NCBI RefSeq assembly: GCF_003326795.1 | Contig: NZ_JPWI01000010.1 | Coordinates: 62,001 to 126,000, forward strand | DNA: 64,000 bases | Direction of reading: 5' to 3' | DNA from: Thalassospira profundimaris | GTDB lineage: Bacteria; Pseudomonadota; Alphaproteobacteria; Rhodospirillales; Thalassospiraceae | Shown: piece after piece, positions 26,172-35,328 of the stretch | Numbering within the stretch: position 1 is the first letter of the stretch | How the letters are laid out: each line of letters starts with the position of its first letter | The notes under the pieces: model-generated | Told to the model about the DNA's origin: nothing | What the model saw: the letters and a program-made list of their open reading frames with translations, nothing else | Database searches by the model: none | Made by a program: the position numbers and the translations under genes

Positions 26172-27182
26172 TTAGCGTTTATGACGGATACGAGGGTTTA
26201 CTACCCCGTACAGAAGGTCGACGATCAGGTTCACGGCCATGACAAGGAAGGCAATCATCAGAATGCCACCCTGAATGGTCGGATAGTCGCGACGGTTCAT
26301 GGCTTCGATGATCCATTTGCCAATCCCCGGCCAGGAAAAGATCGTCTCGGTCAGGATCGCACCGGCCAGCAAAACACCGACCTGAAGGCCGATGACCGTG
26401 ATCACCGGGATCAGGGCGTTGCGAAGTGCGTGGACCATGATCACGCGGATCGGGGCAAGCCCCTTGGCACGGGCAACACGGATATATTCCTCGCCGAGAA
26501 CTTCAAGCATTGAGGATCTGGTCATGCGCGCGATCACGGCCATTGGAATGGTGCCAAGCGCAATGGTTGGCAGGATCATGTGGCGCAGGGCGCTGATGAA
26601 TGCGCCTTTCTCGTCGCTGAGAAGCGTGTCGATCAACATGAAGCCGGTGGTCGGCTCGATGTAATACATGACTGAAAGACGTCCGGAAACCGGCGTCCAG
26701 CCCAGCGTTGTCGAGAAGAACATGATCAGAAGCAGCGCCCACCAGAAAATCGGCATCGAATATCCGGTCAGGGAAATAGACATGGTCAGATGGTCGATCC
26801 ACTTTCCACGATTGATGGCAGCAAGGACACCGAACGGTACGCCAAGGCAAACGGCAAACAATATACCCGTCAGGCCAAGCTCGACTGTTGCCGGGAAGAG
26901 GACAAGAAATTCATCCAGAACAGGTTTTTTGGTGACAAAAGATTTGCCAAGATCGCCCTGGAATACACCCATCAGGTAATCGAAATACTGGACGATAATA
27001 GGCTGGTCAAAGCCGTATTGTGCCTGAAGTTCTGCGTATCGTGCTGCGTCAACACCACGTTCTCCGGCCAACATCAATATTGGGTCGCCGGGAATGAGGC
27101 GGATCAGGAAGAATACCAGAAGGGTGACACCGAAGAAGGTCGGGATGATGTCTCCCAAACGGCGAAACAGGAATCCTAGCAT
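26172..27182 (-). CDS. dppB: Peptide ABC transporter permease DppB
   Basis: 336 residues, starting MLGFLFRRLGDIIPTFFGVT as in DppB/OppB. It has six helices and the blocks RLIPGDPILMLAGERG, ARMTRSSMLEVLGEEYIRVA, ALRNALIPVITVIGLQVG and WPGIGKWIIEAMNRRDYP. It is the channel partner of DppC. A hairpin lies in the 119-base gap after dppA, which likely sets a lower dose of permease than of binding protein. Confidence 0.93.
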   Translation of the reverse strand: MLGFLFRRLGDIIPTFFGVTLLVFFLIRLIPGDPILMLAGERGVDAARYAELQAQYGFDQPIIVQYFDYLMGVFQGDLGKSFVTKKPVLDEFLVLFPATVELGLTGILFAVCLGVPFGVLAAINRGKWIDHLTMSISLTGYSMPIFWWALLLIMFFSTTLGWTPVSGRLSVMYYIEPTTGFMLIDTLLSDEKGAFISALRHMILPTIALGTIPMAVIARMTRSSMLEVLGEEYIRVARAKGLAPIRVIMVHALRNALIPVITVIGLQVGVLLAGAILTETIFSWPGIGKWIIEAMNRRDYPTIQGGILMIAFLVMAVNLIVDLLYGVVNPRIRHKR

Positions 27183-27255
27183 GCCATCGGGCCTTTTTGT
27201 GCATCCACGCGCGGTCAGGATACGGGTGGACGTCTCTCTCTATTGCGGAATTGCA

Positions 27256-27281
27256 AAGAGGCCCGGAAGACCGGGCCTCTT
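27256..27281 (-). terminator. Intercistronic hairpin between dppA and dppB
   Basis: An 11-bp perfect stem (AAGAGGCCCGG/CCGGGCCTCTT) with the 4-base loop AAGA on the plus strand. In the direction of transcription it is followed by TTGCAATT, a poor U-tract, so it is best read as a partial terminator or 3'-end stabiliser of the dppA message. Confidence 0.6.
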
Positions 27282-27301
27282 CGACAAGGTTTTAGGTGGT
27301 C

Positions 27302-28909
27302 TTATTCTTTGATGTCGACGCCATAGAAGATGTGACCGCCAAACGGATCAATCTTGTAGTCGACAACTTCGTTACGAACCGGTTCGAAAACGATCGAGTG
27401 TGCGATGGTTGCCCACGGTGCTTCACGCTTGAAGACCAGCTGAGCTTCTTCGTACAGACGGGTACGCTCAAGAACGTCCGAGGTGGTTTTAGCCTGCTGA
27501 ATCAGCTGTTCGAATTCGTCGTTGCAGAAACGAGCGCGGTTCGAACCGCCAACACCGTCACAGCCAAGCAGAACTGCAAGGAAGTTATCGGGGTCGCCGT
27601 TATCACCGGTCCAACCGAGCATGAAGGTACCCTGTTCACCTTTTTTGGTGCGATCAAGGTATTCGCCCCACTCGTAGGACACGATTTCAGCCTGAACACC
27701 GATTTTTGCCCAGTCAGCCTGAATCAGCTCGGCCATACGGCGTGCGTTCGGGTTGTACGGGCGCTGAACCGGCATGGCCCAGATATCGGTCTTGAAGCCT
27801 TCCGGGAAACCGGCTTCTGCCAGCATGGCTTTCGCCGCTTCCGGATCATAAGGATCATCAACGGTGTCGTTGTTGTAAGACCAGATGGTCGGCGGAATCG
27901 GGTTTTTGGCAGCAGCGCCCGCACCCTGATATACACCTTCGATGATGGCGTCTTTGTTGATCGCCATGTTCAGTGCTTTACGCACTTTCACATTGGTGAA
28001 CGGCTCTTTCTCGGTGTTGTAACCAAGGTAACCGACGTTCAGACCTTCCTGGCTCAGCAGGTTGATGGAAGCATCTGCATCCATTTCGGTCAGGTCAGCC
28101 GGGTTCGGGTACGGCATGACATGGCATTCACCGGCTTTCAGCTTCTGATAACGAACAGTGCTGTCCGGGGTGATGGCAAAGATCAGGTTGTCGATTGCGG
28201 CTTTGCCTTCCCAATATTCCGGGAATGCTTTGTAACGGATAACCGCATCTTTCTGATACTGAACCAGCTGGAACGGACCGGTGCCGACCGGGTTAAGGTC
28301 AACCAGTTCCGGAGTGCCGGCTTCCATCATCTTGTCAGCATATTCAGCCGACAGAACAGATGCGAAGTCCATTGCCATGTTGGCGATGAACGGAGCTTCC
28401 GGACGGTTCAGAACGAATTTTACGGTGTAGTCGTCAACCTTGACGATGTCCTTGATCAGGTCCGGCATGGACATGCCGTTGAAGTACTCGTACGAGCCGC
28501 CTGAAACACCGTGATACGGATGGTTTTTATCAAACTGACGCATGAAGGTGAAGATCACGTCATCAGCATTGAAATCGCGGGTCGGGGCGAAGTCTTTGGT
28601 GGTGTGGAACTTCACGCCTTTGCGCAGGTTGAAGGTATATTCCTGACCATCAGCCGAAACGTCCCAGCTGGTCGCAAGACCCGGAACGATGGTGGTGGTG
28701 CCGCGCTTGAACTGTACCAGACGGTTGAAAACCTGACGCGAGGACGCATCGAACGTGGTACCTGCGGTGTAAAGCGACGGGTTGAAGCCTTCGGGGCTAC
28801 CTTCCGAGCAATATACCAGAGTTTTTGCCGAAGCGGCGGTCGGAGCAGCAAGTGCAGTGGCAGCAAGCAGGCCTGCACCAATCGCCACTTTGACGAAATT
28901 CGCTTTCAT
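27302..28909 (-). CDS. dppA: Peptide ABC transporter substrate-binding protein DppA
   Basis: 535 residues, family SBP_bac_5. A signal peptide ends near AAPTAASA, then LVYCSEGSPEGFNPSLYTAG and the core blocks KGVKFHTTKDFAPTRDFNAD, DVIFTFMRQFDKNHPY and RKALNMAINKDAIIEGVYQG. It matches DppA-like proteins that bind dipeptides (E. coli DppA also binds heme). The first gene of dppABCDF, with GGGAGG upstream of ATG 28909. The exact ligand is not determinable. Confidence 0.93.
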   Translation of the reverse strand: MKANFVKVAIGAGLLAATALAAPTAASAKTLVYCSEGSPEGFNPSLYTAGTTFDASSRQVFNRLVQFKRGTTTIVPGLATSWDVSADGQEYTFNLRKGVKFHTTKDFAPTRDFNADDVIFTFMRQFDKNHPYHGVSGGSYEYFNGMSMPDLIKDIVKVDDYTVKFVLNRPEAPFIANMAMDFASVLSAEYADKMMEAGTPELVDLNPVGTGPFQLVQYQKDAVIRYKAFPEYWEGKAAIDNLIFAITPDSTVRYQKLKAGECHVMPYPNPADLTEMDADASINLLSQEGLNVGYLGYNTEKEPFTNVKVRKALNMAINKDAIIEGVYQGAGAAAKNPIPPTIWSYNNDTVDDPYDPEAAKAMLAEAGFPEGFKTDIWAMPVQRPYNPNARRMAELIQADWAKIGVQAEIVSYEWGEYLDRTKKGEQGTFMLGWTGDNGDPDNFLAVLLGCDGVGGSNRARFCNDEFEQLIQQAKTTSDVLERTRLYEEAQLVFKREAPWATIAHSIVFEPVRNEVVDYKIDPFGGHIFYGVDIKE

Positions 28910-29315
28910 TAAATGCCTCCCTCAAGGCTGGTCCGAACAAGTGACTGCTGCCTACATGATCTTGAACAGGTCATGTTTGACAACGCCATATTGGAACGGA
29001 CGGGGTTTACCCGATCCAACAGATATTATGTTGGCAATCGACGAGGGAAAATAATCAGGGTTTCTAGGTATCGTCAACGTTTGCTGCGTGGTTATACGTA
29101 GAAAGCCCTTGGTCGTTGAATGATGAATTTATGTCAAGTGTTTGTTATTTTTATGAAATTCACTCCCCCATTTGCGTATAGGAGCTGTGCATTTTTTTCG
29201 GGGCTCGGACGTAATTAAGGAATATCACTTCATTCGGATGTGCATTTGAACGATTCATAATCCGTTGAAATTTAATGATTCGTTCGATTTGATACCTTGT
29301 CCGAGCCCCGGTTTC
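28910..29315. other. 406-base gene-free stretch between dppA and threonine aldolase
   Basis: AT-rich non-coding region. It holds the dppA leader, a candidate dppA promoter on the minus strand (TTGACG 29072-29077, 17-base spacer, TTATTT 29049-29054) and a 112-bp inverted-repeat element at 29199-29310 described separately. I see no plausible protein or tRNA in it. Confidence 0.5.
29199..29310. repeat. 112-bp element bounded by 12-bp perfect inverted repeats
   Basis: CGGGGCTCGGAC (29199-29210) is matched by its exact reverse complement GTCCGAGCCCCG (29299-29310). Imperfect matches continue inward: AAGGAATATC against GATACCTT, and GAACGATTCAT against ATGATTCGTTC. The interior is AT-rich and non-coding. 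A run of seven T lies just outside the left arm, on the wrong side for a terminator on either strand. It may be a MITE-like element, a large RNA structure or a regulatory palindrome. No target-site duplication is evident. Confidence 0.5.
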
Positions 29316-30335
29316 CTATCTCAGGGTAGTATGAAGTTCAGAGATTTGCGCGATATCGGTGTTCCATGCCGCAACGAACCGATAAACATCTGCACCAAGT
29401 GACGGCCATGCATGGAACATCAGTCCCGCATCGCGCAGCTTTGCAGCAAGCTCTGCGGGCAGTTTTACAAACAGCTCGTTGCCGTCTTTTGGATGGGCCA
29501 GGGTCGCGCCGCGTCCGATCAGAAGATCGGCAAGGGCGGACGCTGCCTGATTGGCATGTGCTGCATTCTTGAGCCAGACGTCATTTTTGACATAGGCCAG
29601 AAGCTGTGTGGCCAGATAGCGATGTTTGGAATGCAGATGGCCACTGCGTTTGCGCGCCTGTTCGATCCGGCCTTTCAGGCTGGTATCAAACAGAACAATG
29701 GCATCGACCGCCATCGCGCCGTTCTTGGTCGCGCCAAAGCTGATGGCATCAACGCCTGCTTTCCAGGTGATGTCGGCCGGATGGCAATCAAGATGAGCAA
29801 CTGCATTGGCAAAGCGTGCACCATCCATAAAAAGACGCAGATCATGTTTCTTGCAGATGTCACCAATGGCGGTCACTTCCGCCGGGCTATATACGGTGCC
29901 CAGTTCCGTTGCCTGCGTGATCGCGACACATTCCGGGGCAACCGAATGGACCCCGCGATTGACCTGACCGGAAATAAAGGCATCAAGTGCCGTTGCTTCA
30001 AGTTTGGCCGTTGGCCCATCCATCGGAAGAAGCTTTGCCCCGCCGGTGAAAAAGGCAACACCGGTGCTTTCGTCTTCATTGATGTGGGCTTCGTGGTGAC
30101 AGACAACGCCGCCATATGGTGTGACAAGGGCTGACAGGCTGATGCAGTTTGCCGCAGTCCCGGTTGCAACGGGAATAACCGCAACCTCCTTGTCAAACAG
30201 ATCGGAAAATGTGCGATCAAGCTGCTGGCTGATTTCGTCGCTACCATAAGCCGGTGCATTGCTGCTGGCTTCAAGCGTCAATGCTTCGAGAACTTCCGGG
30301 CAAAACGGGGACACATTGTCGGAGGCAAAGTTCAT
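29316..30335 (-). CDS. ltaE: Low-specificity L-threonine aldolase, copy 1
   Basis: 339 residues, PLP fold type I. The PLP lysine lies in ISFGATKNGAMAVDAIV, preceded by RLFMDGARFANAVA, whose aspartate binds the pyridine nitrogen. The N-terminal MNFASDNVSPFCPEVLEAL and VIPVATGTAANCISLSAL match threonine aldolases that split threonine (and beta-hydroxy amino acids) into glycine and an aldehyde. It is roughly 60% identical to the next gene by eye and exactly the same length. It is the downstream member of the pair, 102 bases after its paralogue. Confidence 0.9.
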   Translation of the reverse strand: MNFASDNVSPFCPEVLEALTLEASSNAPAYGSDEISQQLDRTFSDLFDKEVAVIPVATGTAANCISLSALVTPYGGVVCHHEAHINEDESTGVAFFTGGAKLLPMDGPTAKLEATALDAFISGQVNRGVHSVAPECVAITQATELGTVYSPAEVTAIGDICKKHDLRLFMDGARFANAVAHLDCHPADITWKAGVDAISFGATKNGAMAVDAIVLFDTSLKGRIEQARKRSGHLHSKHRYLATQLLAYVKNDVWLKNAAHANQAASALADLLIGRGATLAHPKDGNELFVKLPAELAAKLRDAGLMFHAWPSLGADVYRFVAAWNTDIAQISELHTTLR

Positions 30336-30437
30336 ATTCTATCTCGCAATATCTTGGTGGCATTCAGCGTTTGCAAAGCTGAGAATGATTTAACGTGGTT
30401 ATCCCATGCAAATGCCGATGATGGCAAATCTGCGATG

Positions 30438-31457
30438 TCATCCAATCGACTGTGGCAGCGATTTGATCAGTTCAATCGGGCTGTTCCAGGCACACACAAA
30501 ACGGTATGCGTCCGGGCCGATGGAAGCCCATGGGCGAAACACGATCCCCGCATCCCGCAGGCGTTGCGCCAGATCGTCATTCATATGAATGAAAAGTTCG
30601 TTGCCTTGCGGCGGGAACGCGGCTGTGGCGCCCATATTCTCAAGACTTTTCTGCAAGGCTTTGGCCGCCTCATTGGCGTGGCGCGCATTACGTAACCAAA
30701 GATCATCTTGGACATAGGCCAGAAGCTGGGCAGCAAGATAGCGGTGCTTTGAAAACAGATGACCGCCGCGCTTGCGGCTTTTTTCCGTGTGACGCCGCAA
30801 CTTCGGATCAAACAGGATGATGGCATCAACGGCCAGGGCTCCGTTTTTGGTCGCCCCGAAGCTTAAAACATCGACACCCGCTTTCCAGGTGATATCAGCC
30901 GGATGACAGTCAAGGGCTGCAACCGCATTGGCAAAACGTGCGCCATCCATAAAAAGGCGCATGCCGTGTTTCTGGCAGACATTACCAATCGCCTGAACTT
31001 CCGCAACGTCATAGACGGTCCCGAACTCGGTGCTTTGGGTTATGGCAACGCATTCGGGGTCTACTGAGTGCATGCCATTTGAAATATGTGACCCCAGACA
31101 GCGATCAAGCGTATCTGCCTCGATCTTGGCAGATGGCCCGTCAATGCCAAGCAGTTTGGCACCACTGCCATAGAAAGCCACACCGGTTGATTCCGTCATA
31201 TTGATGTGGGCGTGATGATGACAAACAACGCCGCCAAACGGTGACACCAGCCCCGAAAGCCCGACCAGATTTGCAGCCGTTCCTGTCGCCACCGGTATAA
31301 CGCAAACGTCGGTTCCGAACAGGGCTGAGAAGGCCGCATCAAGTTGTCGGCTTTTGTCATCCGCGCCATAGGGAAGGGCGGCACTTTCGCTTTCCGCAGC
31401 GATAGCATTGAGAATTTCGGGGCAGATGGGCGAAACATTGTCAGATGAAAAGTTCAT
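30438..31457 (-). CDS. ltaE: Low-specificity L-threonine aldolase, copy 2
   Basis: 339 residues with the same PLP lysine block (LSFGATKNGALAVDAII) and DGARFANAVA. It differs from copy 1 mainly at surface and entry-loop positions such as HHHAHINMTESTG versus HHEAHINEDESTG, so substrate preference may differ. GAGG precedes ATG 31457. Both copies keep all recognisable catalytic residues and appear functional. The pair is a local duplication on one strand. Confidence 0.9.
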   Translation of the reverse strand: MNFSSDNVSPICPEILNAIAAESESAALPYGADDKSRQLDAAFSALFGTDVCVIPVATGTAANLVGLSGLVSPFGGVVCHHHAHINMTESTGVAFYGSGAKLLGIDGPSAKIEADTLDRCLGSHISNGMHSVDPECVAITQSTEFGTVYDVAEVQAIGNVCQKHGMRLFMDGARFANAVAALDCHPADITWKAGVDVLSFGATKNGALAVDAIILFDPKLRRHTEKSRKRGGHLFSKHRYLAAQLLAYVQDDLWLRNARHANEAAKALQKSLENMGATAAFPPQGNELFIHMNDDLAQRLRDAGIVFRPWASIGPDAYRFVCAWNSPIELIKSLPQSIG

Positions 31458-31572
31458 CGGGAACCTCGGTGACGCAATGGGGCGATTGGCAGTTCGACAA
31501 AAAGGCAGACTTCAGACGTCTAAAATCATCAGATAGCAGAGTGTTGGGATAAAGCTGATTTGGCAAGTATCG

Positions 31573-33855
31573 CTATTTGCTTGTCGCGATAAACACACCA
31601 TCCCACTCGACCGGTGGCGGGGTTTCCCGGAATGTCACGATACGATCGGAATACATGTCATAAAGGGCTGCCAGTGCACCGACACCACGCGATGCCTGAC
31701 GACACTGGTCAAGCAGTTCCTCTGCCTTGTCCCATTGTTGCGTACGATAGGCGTCCAGCATTGACTTGTGCAATATCTGACAGTTCCTGAATTCTTCTGT
31801 CTGGCAAAGTTTGGCACCGCCAAGCAGGGCAAAGATATGCACAGCTTCGCTTTTGCCTTTCACCGCAATCAGATCGAGTTCCAGTGTGGCAAAATCATTC
31901 TCGACACGTTTGGCAACATCTTCACCCAGAACGATGTCAACGCCGTAATTTTTCGACTGCCCTTCAAGACGGGAGGCCAGATTGACCGCATCGCCCAGAA
32001 CAGAATAATCGAACCGCTGATCCGATCCCATATTGCCAACAAGGCAGTCACCGCAATTGATCCCGATGCCAATGTTAAGCGGCAGGAACTTTTCATTGTC
32101 ACGCTTGGCTTCGCCCAGACGTTCGGCATTGAGGTGATCAAGCGCCTCACGCATGGCAAGTGCGCTATCACACGCATGATGGGCATGGTTTTCAACATCA
32201 AGTGGTGCATTCCAGAAGGCCATGATGCAATCGCCCATATATTTGTCGATTGTGCCTTCCCGATCGAGAATGCATTTGGTCAGTGGTGTCAGAAGCCGGT
32301 TGATCAGGCGCGTCAAACCCTGCGGGTTGGATTTGAACCCCTCGGAAATCGAGGTGAAACCGCGGACATCACAAAACATCAAGGTCATGTCTCGGGTTTC
32401 ACCACCAAGCTTCAATTGTTCCGGGTGGCGTGACAATTGATTGACCAATGCCGGGGACAGATAGTTCCCGAAGGCAGAGCGGACCTGCCGCCGTTCGCCT
32501 TCGGTGCGTACAAAGCCGATGGAGCTGGTCGCCAGATAAACAGCCAGCAAGCTGACCAGCGGATAGACCGGATCAATCAACAGCAATTTGGCATCATATG
32601 CCCACCATGAAAATCCGGCGGCACCAAAGGCCAGTGTTCCGCCGATCACCGCAGGCCAGACGGCACCAAGTCGTGGAACGGCAAGAACAAAAAACAGGCC
32701 GATCAGCAAAAGAACAAAGCTTTCCGTTTCTGCGGCCCAATATGGGCGGGTCAGGAAATGGCCCAGCAACATCTGTTCAAGCATCTCTGCATGCACTTCT
32801 ACCCCCGGCAAAACCCGATCAAGCGGTGTGGACCGCAAGTCAAGCAATCCTGCCGCACTGGTGCCGATCAGGACAATCGTGTCGCGAAGGCTTTCCGGTG
32901 GCAGAGTGTCATTCAAGACATCAAGCGCCGAGATATAACGCTGTTTCTCACGGCCGGTGAAATGAACCCACATATATCCGGCATGATCGGTGGGAATGGT
33001 AATGGCACCGACCCTGATGGCCTCGATACCCTCTGACCGGGTCCAGCGTGAACTGCCACTTGCCCCGGACATCCGCACATTCATGGTTTTCGGGGCATCC
33101 TGAAGAACGCGAAGCATTTCCATCGATAACGTCGGATAAACAGGCATGCCAATCACGGGCAGGTCGTAATCCAGTGCCGCCAGTAGCGGAACCCTGCGCA
33201 CCACACCATCCTGTTCCGGTGACACATTCACCAGCGCATTGCCACTTGCCGCATTTTCTATGATATCGAGGTTTTTGGCCGCACCGGGCAGCACAGCAAT
33301 AAAGTCGGAAAGTTTTCTTCCTGCTTCACCCGATGTACTGAAATTGCCGATTTGCCTTGGCGGGGTTTCCAGTTTCTTGTTGCTCAGCTGGATTGCCGTA
33401 ACGACTTGTCCTGTACCCTGAATGAACTGGGCAAACAGTTTGTCATGATCTGGCAGTTTATCGGCAAGGGCGGTTATTTCGTCGCTTTCCGTGCCCTTGG
33501 GCCAGTCCTTCACCACGCGGGCCGGGGATGTTCTGTCGGGCTCGGCAAATACCACGTCAAACCCGACAACCCGCGCGCCGGCCGAACGCAAACGATAAAC
33601 CAGCCCGGCCAGACGGGTACGTGGCCATGGCCACTGCCCCAGTTCTTCCAGACTTTTTTCATCAATGTCGATGATACGAACACCAACATCTTCATATTGG
33701 CGCGGCGCGATGCGCTGATAGGTGTCAAACACGCTCAGGCGCATCTGGTCCACAAATGGAACATCCTGCCACCGCAAAAAGATGCAGATCAGCAGGATGC
33801 CCAAAGGAAGCAAATAATGCAGTATGCGCAGCAGGCTGTTCTTGGTCAGACGCAT
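31573..33855 (-). CDS. CHASE2-domain class III adenylate/guanylate cyclase
   Basis: 760 residues. TM helix about 11-29, periplasmic CHASE2 sensor about 30-375 (VRIIDIDEKSLEELGQWPWP, VVGFDVVFAEPDR), three TM helices about 378-450, and a cytoplasmic class III cyclase domain about 486-680. Both metal aspartates are visible (MFCDVRGFTSISE, DKYMGDCIMAFW), as is the VLGDAVNLASRLEG block. The lysine in DKYMGD is consistent with ATP as substrate. A roughly 80-residue helical tail follows. It is the last gene of a three-gene operon, 25 bases after the FecR-domain gene, and probably converts a periplasmic state set by that protein into cAMP. Confidence 0.92.
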   Translation of the reverse strand: MRLTKNSLLRILHYLLPLGILLICIFLRWQDVPFVDQMRLSVFDTYQRIAPRQYEDVGVRIIDIDEKSLEELGQWPWPRTRLAGLVYRLRSAGARVVGFDVVFAEPDRTSPARVVKDWPKGTESDEITALADKLPDHDKLFAQFIQGTGQVVTAIQLSNKKLETPPRQIGNFSTSGEAGRKLSDFIAVLPGAAKNLDIIENAASGNALVNVSPEQDGVVRRVPLLAALDYDLPVIGMPVYPTLSMEMLRVLQDAPKTMNVRMSGASGSSRWTRSEGIEAIRVGAITIPTDHAGYMWVHFTGREKQRYISALDVLNDTLPPESLRDTIVLIGTSAAGLLDLRSTPLDRVLPGVEVHAEMLEQMLLGHFLTRPYWAAETESFVLLLIGLFFVLAVPRLGAVWPAVIGGTLAFGAAGFSWWAYDAKLLLIDPVYPLVSLLAVYLATSSIGFVRTEGERRQVRSAFGNYLSPALVNQLSRHPEQLKLGGETRDMTLMFCDVRGFTSISEGFKSNPQGLTRLINRLLTPLTKCILDREGTIDKYMGDCIMAFWNAPLDVENHAHHACDSALAMREALDHLNAERLGEAKRDNEKFLPLNIGIGINCGDCLVGNMGSDQRFDYSVLGDAVNLASRLEGQSKNYGVDIVLGEDVAKRVENDFATLELDLIAVKGKSEAVHIFALLGGAKLCQTEEFRNCQILHKSMLDAYRTQQWDKAEELLDQCRQASRGVGALAALYDMYSDRIVTFRETPPPVEWDGVFIATSK

Positions 33856-33880
33856 GGTGCAAACAACTGCCCGTCAATCA

Positions 33881-35326
33881 TCAATTCAACGTCGCGGAAC
33901 CAGATGCACCGGCGCTGACTGCAGTTGTTGTAAGCTTGAAATCAACATTCTTCGCATCTGTAAAGGTTGCTGTGGCGTTGCATCCACCACTTGTGCAATT
34001 GCCGCCGCTATCAGGCGTAAAGTCGCTGCCGGAAAATTTTACTTCGCCGGTTGAACTGGAGAAGTCGACTGTGTTTGTCTTCATCTCGCCCTCTGACACA
34101 GCGGTTAGAAATGCACCGCCATCCTGAATATTCTGGAACGTGATCGACAATTGTCTCGTCGCGAAATTCACAGCAGTGACAAAGTTATAAGACAGGCTGC
34201 CGCTGCTTACAGCGATGGTCCCCGACGTAAAGGTGCCGGTTGATATCTGACGCATCCCGTCATAGGTGAAAGCGCTGCTTCCGCTGTTGCTGCTACTGCT
34301 ATTGTTTGTGCTATCGACATTGCCGAGAATTGAAGTGATTTCACTTTGTGATTTAGATGCACTCGTGGCACCGACTTGTGCCAGGGCAACTTCAATGGTA
34401 CCGGCCATTGCAGCACCGGTTTGCGCATTGGCCTGTTGCGCCTGTCCGGGCGTCACACTTGCCTGTTGGGATACACTTGGTGCGGTTTGGCGCGACCCTG
34501 AACCGGAAGTTCCATCCTGATTGTCGTTGTTTGAAGCGGTCCGGACAAGATTGGTTGAGAAATCAAAGGTTGCGGCTTCTGCGGGGAAGCGTGCGGGCTC
34601 TGTAACAACATTGGTGCCAACAAAGACACCGAAATTCTCGCCGGTAATGTTTTCGCTATTGCCGTTCATATCGGTTACGGCAAACGCGCCGGGGCGGGAT
34701 GTGGTGTCATTGCGTTCAAGACCCGGCCCCTGGTTAACCGCCATAAACACCATCTGGTTGGCGTCATCCGGGTTTAAGGTATCAAACGAACCGGGGATGA
34801 TTTCATTGGCCTGCTCGGTCGAGACTGATCGGATCAGCCCGATGGTGCCGCGAATACCGATTGATCCAACCGGAAGATTGATATCCATGCTTGCCGGGTT
34901 GTTGAGCGGTATCTTGCCCGTTACGAAACGCATGACACCGCGGGCCATGTCTGCGACGATGCGACCATCACCGGTTGCCGGATCGTAGACAAACTCGTCA
35001 ATGGCGACGTCACTGTTCGGTCCGATGGTAAAGACTGTTTCGTCCAGTAAGAGGACTTGCATGCCCGAATTCGGCGACGTGATGATCCGGTCCCCAAGAT
35101 AAACGGGCATCCCGCTTTCAACCAGAACACCGATTTCGCCCGTCACTTTGTTAAGCGTGACATCACCGGTTACGGCGGCGGATACGCCTGCCATCTCGAC
35201 GGTGATTTCAGCTTTTGCCGGTGCGCCAAGCAGAATGGTCAGCGCCATTGGCATGCCGATGGCTACATTTCGTGCAAGGTGCGTAAATTTTCTCTGCAAA
35301 CGGGCGGTCATTACGTTGTTCTGCAT
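33881..35326 (-). CDS. Secreted FecR-domain protein with beta-rich C-terminal domain
   Basis: 481 residues from ATG 35326 (GGGAG 8 bases upstream; an earlier ATG overlaps the previous gene). Signal peptide ends near PAKA; no lipobox cysteine. Residues about 45-165 are a FecR domain (GDRIITSPNSGMQVLLLDET, VFTIGPNSDVAIDEFVYD, LPVGSIGIRGTIG). A Gln/Ser/Asn-rich linker follows (about 235-340). The last 140 residues alternate short strands (VNFATRQLSITFQNI, VDFSSSTGEVKFSGSDF) with one NCTSGGC pair, resembling the small C-terminal barrels of TbpB-like surface proteins. Sandwiched between an outer-membrane DUF560 protein and a CHASE2 cyclase, it may be an exported or periplasmic sensor. The barrel likeness is by eye only. 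Confidence 0.75.
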   Translation of the reverse strand: MQNNVMTARLQRKFTHLARNVAIGMPMALTILLGAPAKAEITVEMAGVSAAVTGDVTLNKVTGEIGVLVESGMPVYLGDRIITSPNSGMQVLLLDETVFTIGPNSDVAIDEFVYDPATGDGRIVADMARGVMRFVTGKIPLNNPASMDINLPVGSIGIRGTIGLIRSVSTEQANEIIPGSFDTLNPDDANQMVFMAVNQGPGLERNDTTSRPGAFAVTDMNGNSENITGENFGVFVGTNVVTEPARFPAEAATFDFSTNLVRTASNNDNQDGTSGSGSRQTAPSVSQQASVTPGQAQQANAQTGAAMAGTIEVALAQVGATSASKSQSEITSILGNVDSTNNSSSSNSGSSAFTYDGMRQISTGTFTSGTIAVSSGSLSYNFVTAVNFATRQLSITFQNIQDGGAFLTAVSEGEMKTNTVDFSSSTGEVKFSGSDFTPDSGGNCTSGGCNATATFTDAKNVDFKLTTTAVSAGASGSATLN

Positions 35327-35328
35327 CA

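Noticed and set aside
27296-28504. 402-codon open frame antisense to dppA
   Set aside because: It lies wholly within the clearly conserved dppA and reads as low-information cysteine/phenylalanine/valine-rich sequence.
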